Part shown: in pieces, positions 22,560 through 33,346 of the stretch | Layout of the letters: the number at the start of each line of letters is the position of its first letter | How positions within the stretch are numbered: position 1 is the first letter of the stretch | NCBI GenBank assembly: GCA_028015205.1 | Contig: CM051511.1 | Location: forward strand, 434,001-498,000 | DNA length: 64,000 nt | DNA from: Mytilisepta virgata | Taxonomy: Eukaryota; Mollusca; Bivalvia; Mytilida; Mytilidae | Reading direction: 5' to 3' | Position numbers and translations under genes: made by a program | The notes under the pieces: generated by a model | Told to the model about the DNA's origin: nothing | Databases searched by the model: none | The model's input: the letters and a program-made list of their open reading frames with translations, nothing else

Positions 22560-23389
22560 GTTAAAAACTATTGCGACACTGATGAAGGTTAAATATATAG
22601 GAGAAATACAATACAGGCGTGACATCCCATAATAAGCATGTTATTTCAGCTCAAAATATAGAACGTTATCTTAGTTTTACCCTTGTACTCTGTATTAGTC
22701 ATTCATTAGATCTGTTTCATGCACATATTTGAGATGTGAACTTTCTTACGCAATAAGTGATGAAAATAACATAATATTAGATATAAAGGGTGAAAGAATA
22801 TGATTTATAAAATCCACACATGGACGTGACAAAAGAATGGTTTTATTGTTGTTCTTCATGGTAATCTCACAATGAATACTTTAGAATTGATTATACAATC
22901 CATGTCCTAACCATGAGTACGTGTTGATACTTGATCGAGTACATCAAACAGCAATGGTCCAAGTTTAACAGACCTTGCATAAAACGTTTATGGGCACTCT
23001 AGCTGTCAAATTCACAGATTTTCAGAGTAAATAAAAAGATGGAACATTTCAAATTTTATGAAGCACTAAAATAAAGGAACCCTGATATGTTTTTTACTTT
23101 GTGCATTTCAGTGTTCAAATGGAAGTCATTGTTCCTAAATTGCGCGAAAAATAACCTAACACAATACATTACCGACAGCGGCAAAATGTGTAATTGCATC
23201 TTTATAATTAAATGTTTTCTAAAAATTGAAAATTGTACTTTTTATAATTTTTTTTCAGAAATCTAAAAAATTAATGTCAAATAAATTCAATTTTTTCCCT
23301 TTTAGTTATGTTTGTGTTCATTTGTTTCTTCACATTAACTCTATATTCTATTTCTCTTCATAAATACAGAAACCTCCCACTGGCATCAC

Positions 23390-23925
23390 TAGGGTCGAAT
23401 TTCGAAAATTGTCGATTTTAGCTTGTGATGTAAATTTCTCTTTTATTTTTTCAATTTATGCATTTCATATCTATACAGTATATATGTACCATATATGTAG
23501 ATACCCATCAAGGTTTTAATTTTTTAATTTGTCTAAAATTGGTGCCCATTCGAAAATTGTGAATTGAAGCTTGTGACATAAACTTCTCTTTCATTTTTCA
23601 ATTCATGCGGTTTTTTTCTATACAGTATTGCCATGCACCATGTGTAGATGCTCAATAATGTTTTAGAATTTTAAATTTCAAAAATTGGGGCCCTCAGTGG
23701 TCGAATTTCGAAAATTGTCAAATTAAGCTTGTGACGTAAACTCCTCTTTTATTTTTCAATTTTTGCAGTTTGTTTCTATACATTATCGTCATGCACTATA
23801 TGTAGATGCGGTATAAGGTTAAAAGAATTTTAATTTTTTAGAATCGGGGCCACATGGGTTTAGAGTTTTAAAAATGATGGATTTTAACTTGTGTCCTAAA
23901 CTTTTTTCATTTTTCATTCATTTGG
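23390..23925 (+). repeat. Degenerate tandem repeat, about 150 bp x 3.7
   Basis: Units carry TCGAATTTCGAAAATTGTC, AGCTTGTGACGTAAAC, TTTTATTTTTCAATTT, TTTCTATACA and TGTAGATGC in the same order, starting near 23393, 23548, 23700 and 23858. Upstream of the transporter start. Confidence 0.8.
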
Positions 23926-23937
23926 ATATAGGGATTT

Positions 23938-24094
23938 AATGAGGAACCAGAGTGAGTTATCTTTTCCTAACCAATGTAGGTAAGGGAGATAATTAAATTC
24001 TCTCCCTTTAGTCCTGAGGCTAAAAGGGAGACAAATTTATTATCTCCCTTACCTACATTGGTTAGGAAAATATAACTCACTCTGGTTTCTCATT
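23938..24094. mobile_element. Fold-back MITE family A, copy 1
   Basis: AATGAGGAACCAGAGTGAGT at the left and its reverse complement at the right, continuing TTATCTTTTCCTAACC and GTAAGGGAGATAAT inward. About 70-bp arms around a small loop. A second copy is at 33189-33346. Confidence 0.93.
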
Positions 24095-24294
24095 TCTTCA
24101 TAACATCAGTAAACGGGTAATACGGTTTTAGATTTTTGAATTTGGGTAAGTGTCCCAACTAATTCCGACAGTAGCTTTCTATTTTTTATTGTATTATTGT
24201 TGTTGGTGACAATCCTTATCATTAAAAATTTGAATTTGCATTTGAGAAATAATGACTTCAACACTAACAAAGCTCTGAAGGGGGATCGAGTGGC

Positions 24295-24486
<192 letters not shown>

Positions 24487-24800
24487 ACAGAGCAACCATT
24501 TGATTTTTAGTGGGGAATAGAAGGAAGTGAAAATGGTTTGGCATCATCCATGGAGCTGCGTTTTTTTTCTGCGCAAGCCTACCCGACCTTTTTTTAAAAA
24601 ATGCACCAGTAATTCAAGCCTTTTTCCCTACCTTTCAAATGCTGGCTTTTCCAAAAATTTGGAAGCTAGTGATTTTTATTAAATTTGTCGCTTGCCTCCC
24701 ATAACAGCAAATTGTTATTCCCTAATGATCAACTGAGAAATGACGTCATATTACATTACTACTAAGAAATTCTGATTTCAATTATAATCTGAACTTAAAA

Positions 24801-25110
24801 CTAGAGGCTCTCAAGAGCCTGTATCGCTCACCTGGATTTAACTTTTCACCTTGAGTAGACCTAAACATTTAAGTGTTGCAGTCAATTTGGCTGGTTTTTC
24901 TATAGGATTCTATGTTAAACTAATTTCAGCTGTGGCAGTCATCTTTGTTGACAGTCCAGGTCAACGGATACATTTCTAAAAGAAAACCATCTAAGGACCA
25001 TTTCTGTTAAGTCTTGTTCCAACTGGCTAAGTGGTTTTAGACAAGAAGATTTTGAAATGAGTTTTCCTATAGGGTCCTTACTTTTACTTTTACTTTCTGT
25101 ATCTTTACAT
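24801..25110 (+). mobile_element. Bivalve interspersed element, left part (split by a LINE)
   Basis: Starts CTAGAGGCTCTCAAGAGCCT, then GTATCGCTCACCTGG, as in the uninterrupted copy at 50150. The right part (30470-30920) ends AGGTGAGCTAAAAA, so the two halves bracket the LINE. The inner edge is approximate. Confidence 0.75.
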
Positions 25111-25900
25111 CCTTGATTGGACAACCACGAGTAGACGTGTAGAACAAAAACCCATCACCACTTTAATTTATTGAGTTTATTTACACTGTCCTATCCATAT
25201 TTATATACATCTCGGATTTAATAGTTGTAGTTATAGTTCATGAATTTAGTTGATCACCATTTCCCTTTGTACACATTGTAACCGTTAGGCTAGTATATCG
25301 GGCATATTTACACGGGCATATGCTTTGTGTTTTTAAAATCAGATGACAAGCTAAAATCTAAAACTAATCTAAAACTTATCCCGTTATTTTTTTTAATTTT
25401 TATTTTGTATTTTTTTTTTAAACGGATCTAAAAACGCTTTCTTAAAAGTCATTCGGTGTCTATATGCCTATCACAGGTTATTAAAATGCTCACAATAAAA
25501 TAGTGTCTATACTAAAAATTAAAAGTTTATCCCTCGGTCAGGCAGTATAGCACATATTGTTCATATAAAATTCCTGTACGACAGTACAGCTTTAAATTCT
25601 AAAATGTCATAAAAATCATCATACACGCTTTCACTCATTGATTAAAATATCACAGTTTTTCGGAGTTGCTTATAATCCATGCACTAATATAAGCTGCTGG
25701 TCTTCATGTTATTGCTATTGAAACAGTTTATAGTTTATTTTTGACCGGTAAAAACATTTTATTGATATGATATACGTTGTCAGCAGACGGACTGATACGG
25801 ATATGTGAACAGTTTTTAACTTTTCAGCGTATTATTTGTTTTTATTAAAACGTGAGCAGTGGATTGGCTGCCCCAGAATCCCCAGACCCACCCAACCAGA
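25111..25900 (-). mobile_element. Probable LINE 3' region, non-coding
   Basis: Lies between the LINE coding end (25921, minus strand) and the interrupted host repeat. AT-rich with poly(T) tracts. No ORF or recognised repeat; assigned to the LINE by position only. Confidence 0.4.
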
Positions 25901-25920
25901 GCGACAGATAGACTGGATCT

Positions 25921-27180
25921 CTACCTATCCAAAGTTGTCGTCTTTGGAGTCAGAAGGAACTTGCATCTGGCATTGTGGATGAGGGCTATCAGTCTTCTTG
26001 TTTGATGTTCTATCTTAGCTAAAGCATTGGTTTGAAGATGGAAACTTAGTTGTACCACTGTGATGTCAAGTACAGTTTGCAATTTTTCATTTTGCCTCAA
26101 TGAGTTCCAAGATCTGTTGCTATGCATCGTCATGATGGAGCTAATTTCCTCCGTGATAGGTTTTCTGATGTCTTCCCACTGAGTACATTCTAGTAGTAAA
26201 TGTTCAATGGTTTCTTCAGCACTGTTGCACGCGCTACAAGTGTTTTCAGTCCCCTCTATGTATATTTTGAATCTCAAGGGTTGAAGTATGTATGATCCTG
26301 TTAGGAGCTTGATTTTGACTGGTAATCTTATCCTATCCCTGACTGTTTGATTTTGGATCGTCAGTAGTTCATAAATTTTCCCTGGTTTGTAATTTGAGAC
26401 ATTCATGAAACGGAGACCTTGGTAAAGTTCTGCTGCTTGTATTATTTCAATTGCCCAATGGTTTTCTATTGCCCTTTTGATGTGTGCTGTTTTCAAATTT
26501 CGTGATATCGGTGCTGTTGAGTAGGTCCAATGCACTTCCTAGGTTATATTTAAGCATAACTCTCTGTACTTCGATATACCAACTCACACTCTGGGTGTTT
26601 TTAACAGTCAGTTGGCGTTTCCCAAGCTTCTTTTCTACGCTGCATTCGTTCTGGGCGCAGATGTTACAGAAGAACGTCATAATTTTGATGTGGATTTGAG
26701 CCTCAATTGGCAGGATGCCTGTCAGGATGTAGACTGCTGGGTCCGGTGAATTCTGCGGGATTGATAGCAACTGTTTTAACATCTTTTTTTGAAATTTTTC
26801 TAGCGTTTCTAAATGGCTAGTTTTTGGCGTTAAGATTTCCATGCCATATAGAAGTACTGGTAGAATGTAGGTTTTGAATAGGTGTATGAGACTTTCTTGG
26901 TCAAGTCCGTTTTCCCCATGGAATCCACCGCCAAGCAATGCGTAAGCACTCCTCCTTGCCTTCTTGACGTTCTCTTCAATGTTGGCTTCAATGTTATCTT
27001 TCATTGAAGGGGTTCGGATAATGCCCAGATGCGTTGATTTGATTACGTTTGGCATGGGACTGTCATTGAGTAAGTACTGATCTGGTTCTATGTTGTACTT
27101 GGTTTTTACTGGTTTCGGTTGGATATGTATGGCTACGCTTTTCTGTGGTTGTAACTTGTATCCCTCCATGCGCTTTCCCT
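25921..27180 (-). pseudogene. LINE ORF2, C-terminal half (frameshifted)
   Basis: Two overlapping frames (27169-26447 and 26535-25921) continue ORF2 after an internal deletion. The first resumes at EGYKLQPQKSV, an RT motif D-like GY.L...KS, then the thumb region HLFKTYILPVLLYGMEIL and FQKKMLKQLLSIP. The second carries LLTGSYILQPLRFKIY and a zinc-knuckle-like CSACNSAEETIEHLLLEC. A one-base frameshift near 26520 separates them. It can be aligned with the second LINE fragment at 60.7-61.8 kb. Confidence 0.85.
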
Positions 27181-29022
27181 GTAGACCTCTTCTACAATTA
27201 ATGCTGCGTTTAATGGGGATGACCTCGCGGTGAATCCTCGTTGTACTGGATTTTGGTCTTTTAGGACTAGTGGTTGAATTCTATCCCTTATTACCGCTTC
27301 AACTATTTTATTGACTACTGGGAGAACTGTTATGCCTCTATAGTTGGTTGCTTGGTTTCGTTCTCCTTTGTTTTTAAATACTGGTGTTAATAGTCCGGAT
27401 TTAAGGCTGTCGGGTATCTCTCCTAGCTCTAATATGGCATTTATGAGTTGCAGAAGTAGTTTTTCTATCTTTTCCCCAGCATATATGAGATGTTCTATGG
27501 TAATACCATATATATCTGCAGACTTCCCTCTGTTAATGGTTTTGATGGCTTTCTTGAGTTCCTCTGGGGTAGCAGGTGGTACGGTTTTCCCTTTTACTAT
27601 TTCCCGGATTAAATTGGTCTCATATTCAACTAGGTCGTGGTATTTCTGATCTTTAAGTTCTGATGTATTTTTAGCCGATGCGAGTTTTCCAAAGTGCTCT
27701 GTAAAGCCTTCGATGACTTGACAACCAGAGTACCATTCATCTATTACTTGCAGATCCATGATTGCATTTCTATTTTTTCCTCTGTTATTTTTGACTAGTT
27801 TATGGTAAAGTTTTGAGTCACGAGTTCTGGCTTCTAGTATTTCATTCTTGTCAGCCTGTCGTTGTTTTGCTTGTTCTACTTTTACCAGTCTTTTAAAATG
27901 TTTTCTGGACAATACTCTGTCTTGGTATACTTTGTTGTTTGGGTCTGTAGGGCTTCCATTTTGCTTCCAGATATTGTAGCATTCTCTCATTCTTGAAATA
28001 CTGGATTTGATGTCAGGGGTCCATATCTTTAATTTTGGTTTTGCTTTGTATCTTGCCTTCTTTGTCGAGCTGTCAGTTGCTGCTTGATATAAGGTTTGCT
28101 GTAATTTTTCCATTACTATGCCAAGGTTGTCGCATGTTTGTATAGGCTTTTCTAGTAGTTCGTCAGCGAGATTATTTGCAAGGGCTGAGTACAGGTCTTG
28201 GTCAATCTTATCCCATTTGATGACAGTAGGGACTTGTTGACTATTGTTTTCTGGCTTGCTGGCGAGGATTGTCATGGATAACTCAAATTGGCATCTCACA
28301 GGGTAGTGATCAGAGAGGTTCTCGCTCATATCTTTTAATACCTCTTTCGTTGACATAACCGCATCTTTTGGCTTGTGTAGAAAATAATCTAATTCTGAGC
28401 ATTCCTCTCCATTGCTTTTGGTAAATGTCTTTCCTGAGTTGTTGAATTTTAGGTTGTGGTCTTCTATGAATTGCAGTATATGGTCTTTCCGCTTGTTGGT
28501 ACGGTCATCGTTTTCAAGATCTTCATTTAGGTCGCCTCCAATTAATATTTCATGTGAATCCTGATACTTCAGCATAATTTCATTCAGCTGGTCTACAGTA
28601 TCGTTATATTCCTCTACATGGTTGTGAGATCCCACGGCAGGCAGGTAAGCTGATATAAGAAGTATTTTACGTTGATTGGTGTCAATTTCAATGCATTGTA
28701 TCCTTTCCCTTCCGTCATCAAGAGGTTTGACTCTATGATTTATCTCTTCTTTCCATATGATGGCTACCCCGCCGTATCCTCTTGGCATGTGTACTGGAGA
28801 TATTGGGTCGTATTCGTCACTTGATTTTCCAGCATTATTTGTGTTTCTTCCTATGTCATCCAGCAGTCCTAGCTGTGTATGGTAAAGCCAGTGTTCCTGG
28901 ATCATGAGTATGTCATTGCGTTCTATCAGGTTGTTTAGGGCATGGATGTTTGTTTTGGCATTCTTACAGTTGAGTGAGACAATTGATAAAAATGTTTTTT
29001 CAAGCGTTTTGGTTGGTGTCAT
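27133..29022 (-). pseudogene. LINE ORF2, endonuclease and N-terminal RT part
   Basis: An apurinic/apyrimidinic-type endonuclease is readable: SLNCKNAK (Asn18), IQEHW (Glu43), IGGDLNEDL (Asp164, Asn166) and SDHYPV (Asp238, His239). Then come the RT finger motifs KKAIKTINRGKSADIYGIT, NYRGITVLPVVNKI and QRGFTARSSPLNAA. At about 27165-27180 the sequence jumps from IVEEVYRES to EGYKLQP, so RT motifs A, B and C (all catalytic aspartates) are gone. ORF2 starts with ATGA overlapping the ORF1 stop. It cannot make an active RT. The clade (jockey/I/CR1 group) is not settled by eye. Confidence 0.9.
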
Positions 29023-30443
29023 CTTCGTCGTTGTTGGAGGCTTGGTTGGTATAAAAAATTATTCTTTCCTTGTTGTTGAGTTAGGTTGGTATGTTTACGA
29101 TCTCTAACTGTTACGTGTTTCCTCTCGGAATTGTGATTAACTTTGTGTGGCTTCACAGAATTGGCTGTAGGTAAGGGATGAGAGGCTAGTGGTTGCCATG
29201 TCAGTACTTGCTCGTCAGCTGTATTTTGGGCCTGTTGTGGGTGTAGAGGACCTTTTATAGCCAATGCCTGATTCGGACGTTGGTTTGGTACTGTCGGTAA
29301 TTGGTTACCGTTGGATCCCATATAGTTTTGCTGTATTGGTGTATTTGGTACTATCGGTTGTTGGTTACCATTGGATCCCATGTAGTTCTGCTGTATTGGT
29401 GTATTTGGTACTATCGGTGGTTGGTTACCGTTGGATCCCATGTAGTTTTGCTGCATTGGTATATTTGGTACTATCCGTAGTTGGCTACCGTTGGTTCCCA
29501 TGTAGTTTTGCTGTATTGGTGTATTTGTAACTATCGGTGGTAGGTTACTATTGGTTCCCATGTAGTTTTGCTGTAATGGTAGTTGCATCTTGGATGGGTC
29601 TGCATAAGGCACTCTGGGAGGTTCGCAGTTATGTACTGGTTGTAGCTGGGTACAGTTGTCTATGTATGCTGCTCCAGTCATTTTACTATTCCTTGATGGT
29701 GCGTTGTATGTTGGCTCTGCTTGAGTATTGATGTTGTAGCTACTAGTTGGTCGTTGTTTCCGAACTAGTTCCTGTTCCTTTGTAGCCTGCCTGGTATGAT
29801 TGTTGGTAACATCTTCACTTCCCTTTCGCCCGGTAGCCATGTTGTCAATTTGCCTTTCAACTTGATCCATTACTATGGTTGCAAGCTTTTCGTGTATACT
29901 CAACATTCTGGTGTTAAGGTTGCTTTGCATTTGCTCAAATATACTGGGTATTTGTGGCTTTGCCTCTCTACCGTTCTGTCCACTTCCTCCATCTGTGGGT
30001 CCACAGGTTTGAAGTCCCTCAAGTCGTCGTTTCATAGTTGTTACCAGAGATTCTAATTCAAAGTTGCGTGCTTCAAGATATTGGACTCTGGTTTCCAGTT
30101 GTACAGCTTTAGCCTGGTCCTCTTTAAGTAGTTTCTCTTTGAGTTTGAGTTGCTCCTCGGCTTTCTTGAGTTTTAGTTCTCTATCTCTGATGTCCTTCAT
30201 CCGGATTTCTAATTCAGTTTTCTCTTGCTTGTCCTTCTGCGTAGCGGTGTGTATGGATTTTGGCGTTATGCTTGTCAATGGTTCTTTTGCTGAATTGGAG
30301 ATTACACCTTTTTGGGTTCCCAGTTTAACTAGTGTTTGATGGGCTTCATCGTTGGCATAAGACCTTATATGGTCCTTAGGAGGTCCTCTTTCAGAAATGT
30401 GTCTGATCACCCGGATTGTCAACCAAGATGGCTGCCACACCAA
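29019..30443 (-). CDS. LINE ORF1 protein (coiled coil, 20-aa repeats)
   Basis: 474 codons open to the 5' end; the first codon of the frame is not ATG, so the element is probably 5'-truncated or starts inside. Order of regions: a basic N-terminus with ISERGPPKDHIRSYANDEAH, a charged Lys/Glu coiled coil of about 60 residues (EEQLKLKEKLLKEDQ), a Gln/Asn-rich part with five 20-aa repeats of the type IQQNYMGSNGNQ, and a basic tail ending QQRRR. Likely an RNA-binding ORF1p. Stop TGA overlaps the ORF2 ATG (ATGA at 29019-29022), the arrangement used for termination-reinitiation in some LINEs. Confidence 0.8.
   Translation of the reverse strand: MVWQPSWLTIRVIRHISERGPPKDHIRSYANDEAHQTLVKLGTQKGVISNSAKEPLTSITPKSIHTATQKDKQEKTELEIRMKDIRDRELKLKKAEEQLKLKEKLLKEDQAKAVQLETRVQYLEARNFELESLVTTMKRRLEGLQTCGPTDGGSGQNGREAKPQIPSIFEQMQSNLNTRMLSIHEKLATIVMDQVERQIDNMATGRKGSEDVTNNHTRQATKEQELVRKQRPTSSYNINTQAEPTYNAPSRNSKMTGAAYIDNCTQLQPVHNCEPPRVPYADPSKMQLPLQQNYMGTNSNLPPIVTNTPIQQNYMGTNGSQLRIVPNIPMQQNYMGSNGNQPPIVPNTPIQQNYMGSNGNQQPIVPNTPIQQNYMGSNGNQLPTVPNQRPNQALAIKGPLHPQQAQNTADEQVLTWQPLASHPLPTANSVKPHKVNHNSERKHVTVRDRKHTNLTQQQGKNNFLYQPSLQQRRR
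29281..29580 (-). repeat. Five 60-bp in-frame repeats in LINE ORF1
   Basis: Five consecutive 60-nt units (20 codons each) with GTATTTGGTACTATCGG and CCCATGTAGTTTTGCTGTAT. Unit length is an exact multiple of three, so the protein frame is kept. Confidence 0.95.
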
Positions 30444-30469
30444 AATATTGGACCATTATCTTTATCTAT

Positions 30470-30920
30470 AATAATATTCAAGATAATAACCTAAAATTGC
30501 AAAATTTCCTTAAAATTAACAATTCAGGGGCAATAACCCAACAAAGAGTTGACCGATTCGTCTGAAAATTTCATGTCAGGTAGATCTTGACCTGATAAAC
30601 ATTTACCTGATAAACATTTTTACCCCATGTCAGTTTTGCTCTAATTGCTTTAGTTTTTGAGATACAAGACAAAAACTGCCATTTACCCCTATGTTCTATT
30701 TTTAGCCATGTCGGCCATGTTGGTTGGCAGGCGGGGGTCATCGGACATATTTTTTAAACTAGATACCCTAATGATGCTTGTGGCCAAGTTTAGTTCAATT
30801 TGGCACAGTAGTTTCAGAGGAGAAGATTTTTGTAAAAGTTAACAGACGACAACGACGAGGGATGACGACGGACGCCAAGTGATGAGAAAAGCTCAGTCTT
30901 TCAGGTCAGGTGAGCTAAAA
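30470..30920 (+). mobile_element. Bivalve interspersed element, right part
   Basis: Contains ACAATTCAGGGGCAATAACC, AGCCATGTCGGCCATGTTGG, GACGACGGACGCCAAGTGAT and the end AGGTGAGCTAAAAA. I recognise this as the right half of a very common bivalve repeat. With 24801-25110 it shows LINE insertion into a pre-existing copy. Confidence 0.75.
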
Positions 30921-31399
30921 AGTGTCCTTCAAATCTAACAAATGTATTGTTAATTAGACTTGATCTCAGCCTAATGGTTTCATTTAAAATATTCATTCAA
31001 ATTGAAATTTTATCAAAAGCAAGTGAGTTTTTTCCTCAAATTTTAAATGAACTGGTTGGTCAATTTTTGGGTTGATGATAAGATGAGGAAATCCTCAAAT
31101 TTGAGATGTATTATAAGACCTGGGCCTGCTGTGAATATGGGCCTAATCTAGCAGTAAACACATGAGTAGTATTATTTGTATCATAGTATAATGACAAAAT
31201 TCACGACTAGCATATAGACGAAAGTGATCATACATTTTTAATTCTTTTCATATCATCCTATACAGGAATACTTGCATTGCAATACCTCATCCTATTGAAA
31301 GCTGGAGGAACTACCTGTGAAAATAATGTATGAAATTTGTGCATTCATTGCACAAAAAACCATGCATATAATTATCCATTATCATTCACAGTAATTTCA

Positions 31400-31540
31400 T
31401 TCATTTTTTTTTTTAGTTTTCTGTGTTTATTAGTTGTGCTTGTGGTTGTTCATTTGTCTTCCTGGGTTTGTCTGTCCAATGGATTACGTTTTTTTTTATT
31501 GCTCCATAGGTATATTTGTCCTTTTTTGTACATATAGTTT
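31400..31540 (+). repeat. Fragment of a dispersed mussel-type repeat
   Basis: TTTTCTGTGTTTATTAGTTG, CATTTGTCTTCCTGGGTTTG and GTCTGTCCAATGGATTACG match 49846-49955 at high identity. Same repeat family as 5590-5700 and the 9.5-kb array. Confidence 0.75.
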
Positions 31541-32437
31541 TAGGTAAGGTAAAATAAAATCTATTTAAACCAGCAAGGAACCCGCGAACAGAAAGCTGGA
31601 CTTTGAAATAAGTGAGTAGCAGGTGTTTTAAAGGTATACACAGTGGATGTTTTGGTGTTCAGTCAAATTTATTTATTTGTACATAGCCAAAACAGGATTT
31701 TAATATTGGATCTGAAATGCTGTTTCAGGTGAACATGTTCAGTCAATTATAAACAATTATAATGAAATATAATGAATTTTATTCACATTAATGACATAAA
31801 CAAAAACTTAATCATAAACAAGACAAACAACATACACATATACTGATTGATTTAACACCATGTAGGTAGTTCAACTGCAGCCACATAGTGGAATAAAAAT
31901 ACTGTATATTAAATGTATATATAAAAAAATTACATAATTGTAAATGATTATCAAGAAAAATCAATATACTACATATATTGAGGGATTTGGTATTCTAAAA
32001 AAAAAAGAAATAAGAAAATGTAAAAATATATAAAATCTTTGTAGGTTGAATTTGTTAATAGTTAATATGAGCCTAAATGGACAATAATTAAAATTGGGAC
32101 TAAAAACATGAATTTGTGTAGACTTTATTGCAAAATGTATTAATTTTATGCCATCTCAGTATTTTAACTGAAATGAATATTTACTCAATAGGAAAATTGC
32201 TATAAAAAAGCATATACATGTATGGAAAAGAAAAACACATAAAATTTCTTTCAAAAAGAAAGAACAGAAACGCTGCAACAGTTTTTGACACCCACTAGAA
32301 AAGCTAAGACAAACGAAACATGAAGTCTTTGTAGCAGCTACTAGTCTTCATTACTAGTAAGATGCATGGTCCTCAACAAAAACATTTTAAGGAATAAAAT
32401 AATTGGACTTATACACATCAGTAAAAATCAATTAACA

Positions 32438-32636
32438 GGGCCCAGTTGTTCAAATGATAATCACTTTTTCACTTTCCATTATTTCAATTGTTAAGTAATA
32501 TTTCTGTACCAAATTTTGCATAGACACATAAAATCATAGGATTAACCTTTCAGAACATTTTCAGTCTTTAGGCATAACAAAAGAAGCGAAAATCTGAAAC
32601 TGGAAATTGAAGTCAACTTTTGAACAACAGGGCCCA
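32438..32636. mobile_element. MITE with GGGCCC...TTGTTCAAA inverted repeats
   Basis: GGGCCCAGTTGTTCAAA at the left and TTTTGAACAACAGGGCCC at the right are imperfect reverse complements around about 165 bp of AT-rich DNA. The superfamily is not clear from the ends. Confidence 0.75.
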
Positions 32637-32669
32637 GCTGATAATTAGATGCATGTGCTGTAACAGTTA

Positions 32670-32985
32670 TGAGTATAAAAATAACAATCCAAAGATACTA
32701 ATATTAGATATAGTAAATTTATACTATGCTGTATATGACACATTTCAAGGAGTTACCTCTCATCAGCAGCATTAAAACCGAAATATTTGGAAGACCAAAA
32801 ACCAAACTTATTTTAAACAAGAAGTAATCATAACCAAAAATACCGAAATAGGAAGCCAAATTTCAGCTTAGGAGTTCTACCATGTGCAATACAAGGAATG
32901 AACCCTTAGTATTTCTATTATTTTTGAATTTTGCTAAATAATGGTAATTTCTGTAACAAATCAATGAATAATCATGTCAGAAATG
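32670..32985 (+). repeat. Dispersed repeat, copy 1 (inverted copy at 51.27-51.58 kb)
   Basis: Reverse complement of 51269-51575 over about 310 bp with scattered changes (e.g. AACAATCCAAAGATACTAAT, GGAAGACCAAAAACCAA, AGGAATGAACCCTTAGT). No ORF. Confidence 0.85.
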
Positions 32986-33188
32986 TCATTTCCAATGATA
33001 AAAAATAACTTGAATACCAAACTTCATTAGCTGCTTCAAGACTCATTGGATTATCATGATCAATTAGTCAGTGTTTAAAACAAAATATGTAAATTTGATT
33101 AAAATCACAATAATAATAATCTTTTCTCTTACAACATAATTTTCCTTGCTCTATCAAATTTAGGTCAGATTAAATTCACCAATCTCTC

Positions 33189-33346
33189 TAATGAGGAACC
33201 AGAGTGAGTTATCTTTTCCTAACCAATGTAGGTAAGGGAGATAATAAATTTGTCTCCCTTTTAGCCTCAACACAAAAGGTAGAGAATTTAATTATCTCCC
33301 TTTCCTACATGGTTAGGAAAAGATAACTCACTCTGGTTCCTCATTA
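33189..33346. mobile_element. Fold-back MITE family A, copy 2
   Basis: TAATGAGGAACCAGAGTGAG ... CTCACTCTGGTTCCTCATTA; over 90 percent identical by eye to 23938-24094 across most of its length, with the loop region in the same sense. Terminal TA could be a mariner-type TA duplication. Confidence 0.93.

Noticed and set aside
27344..30339. Plus-strand ORFs of 60-100 codons over 27.3-30.3 kb
   Set aside because: They are antisense shadows of LINE ORF1 and ORF2.
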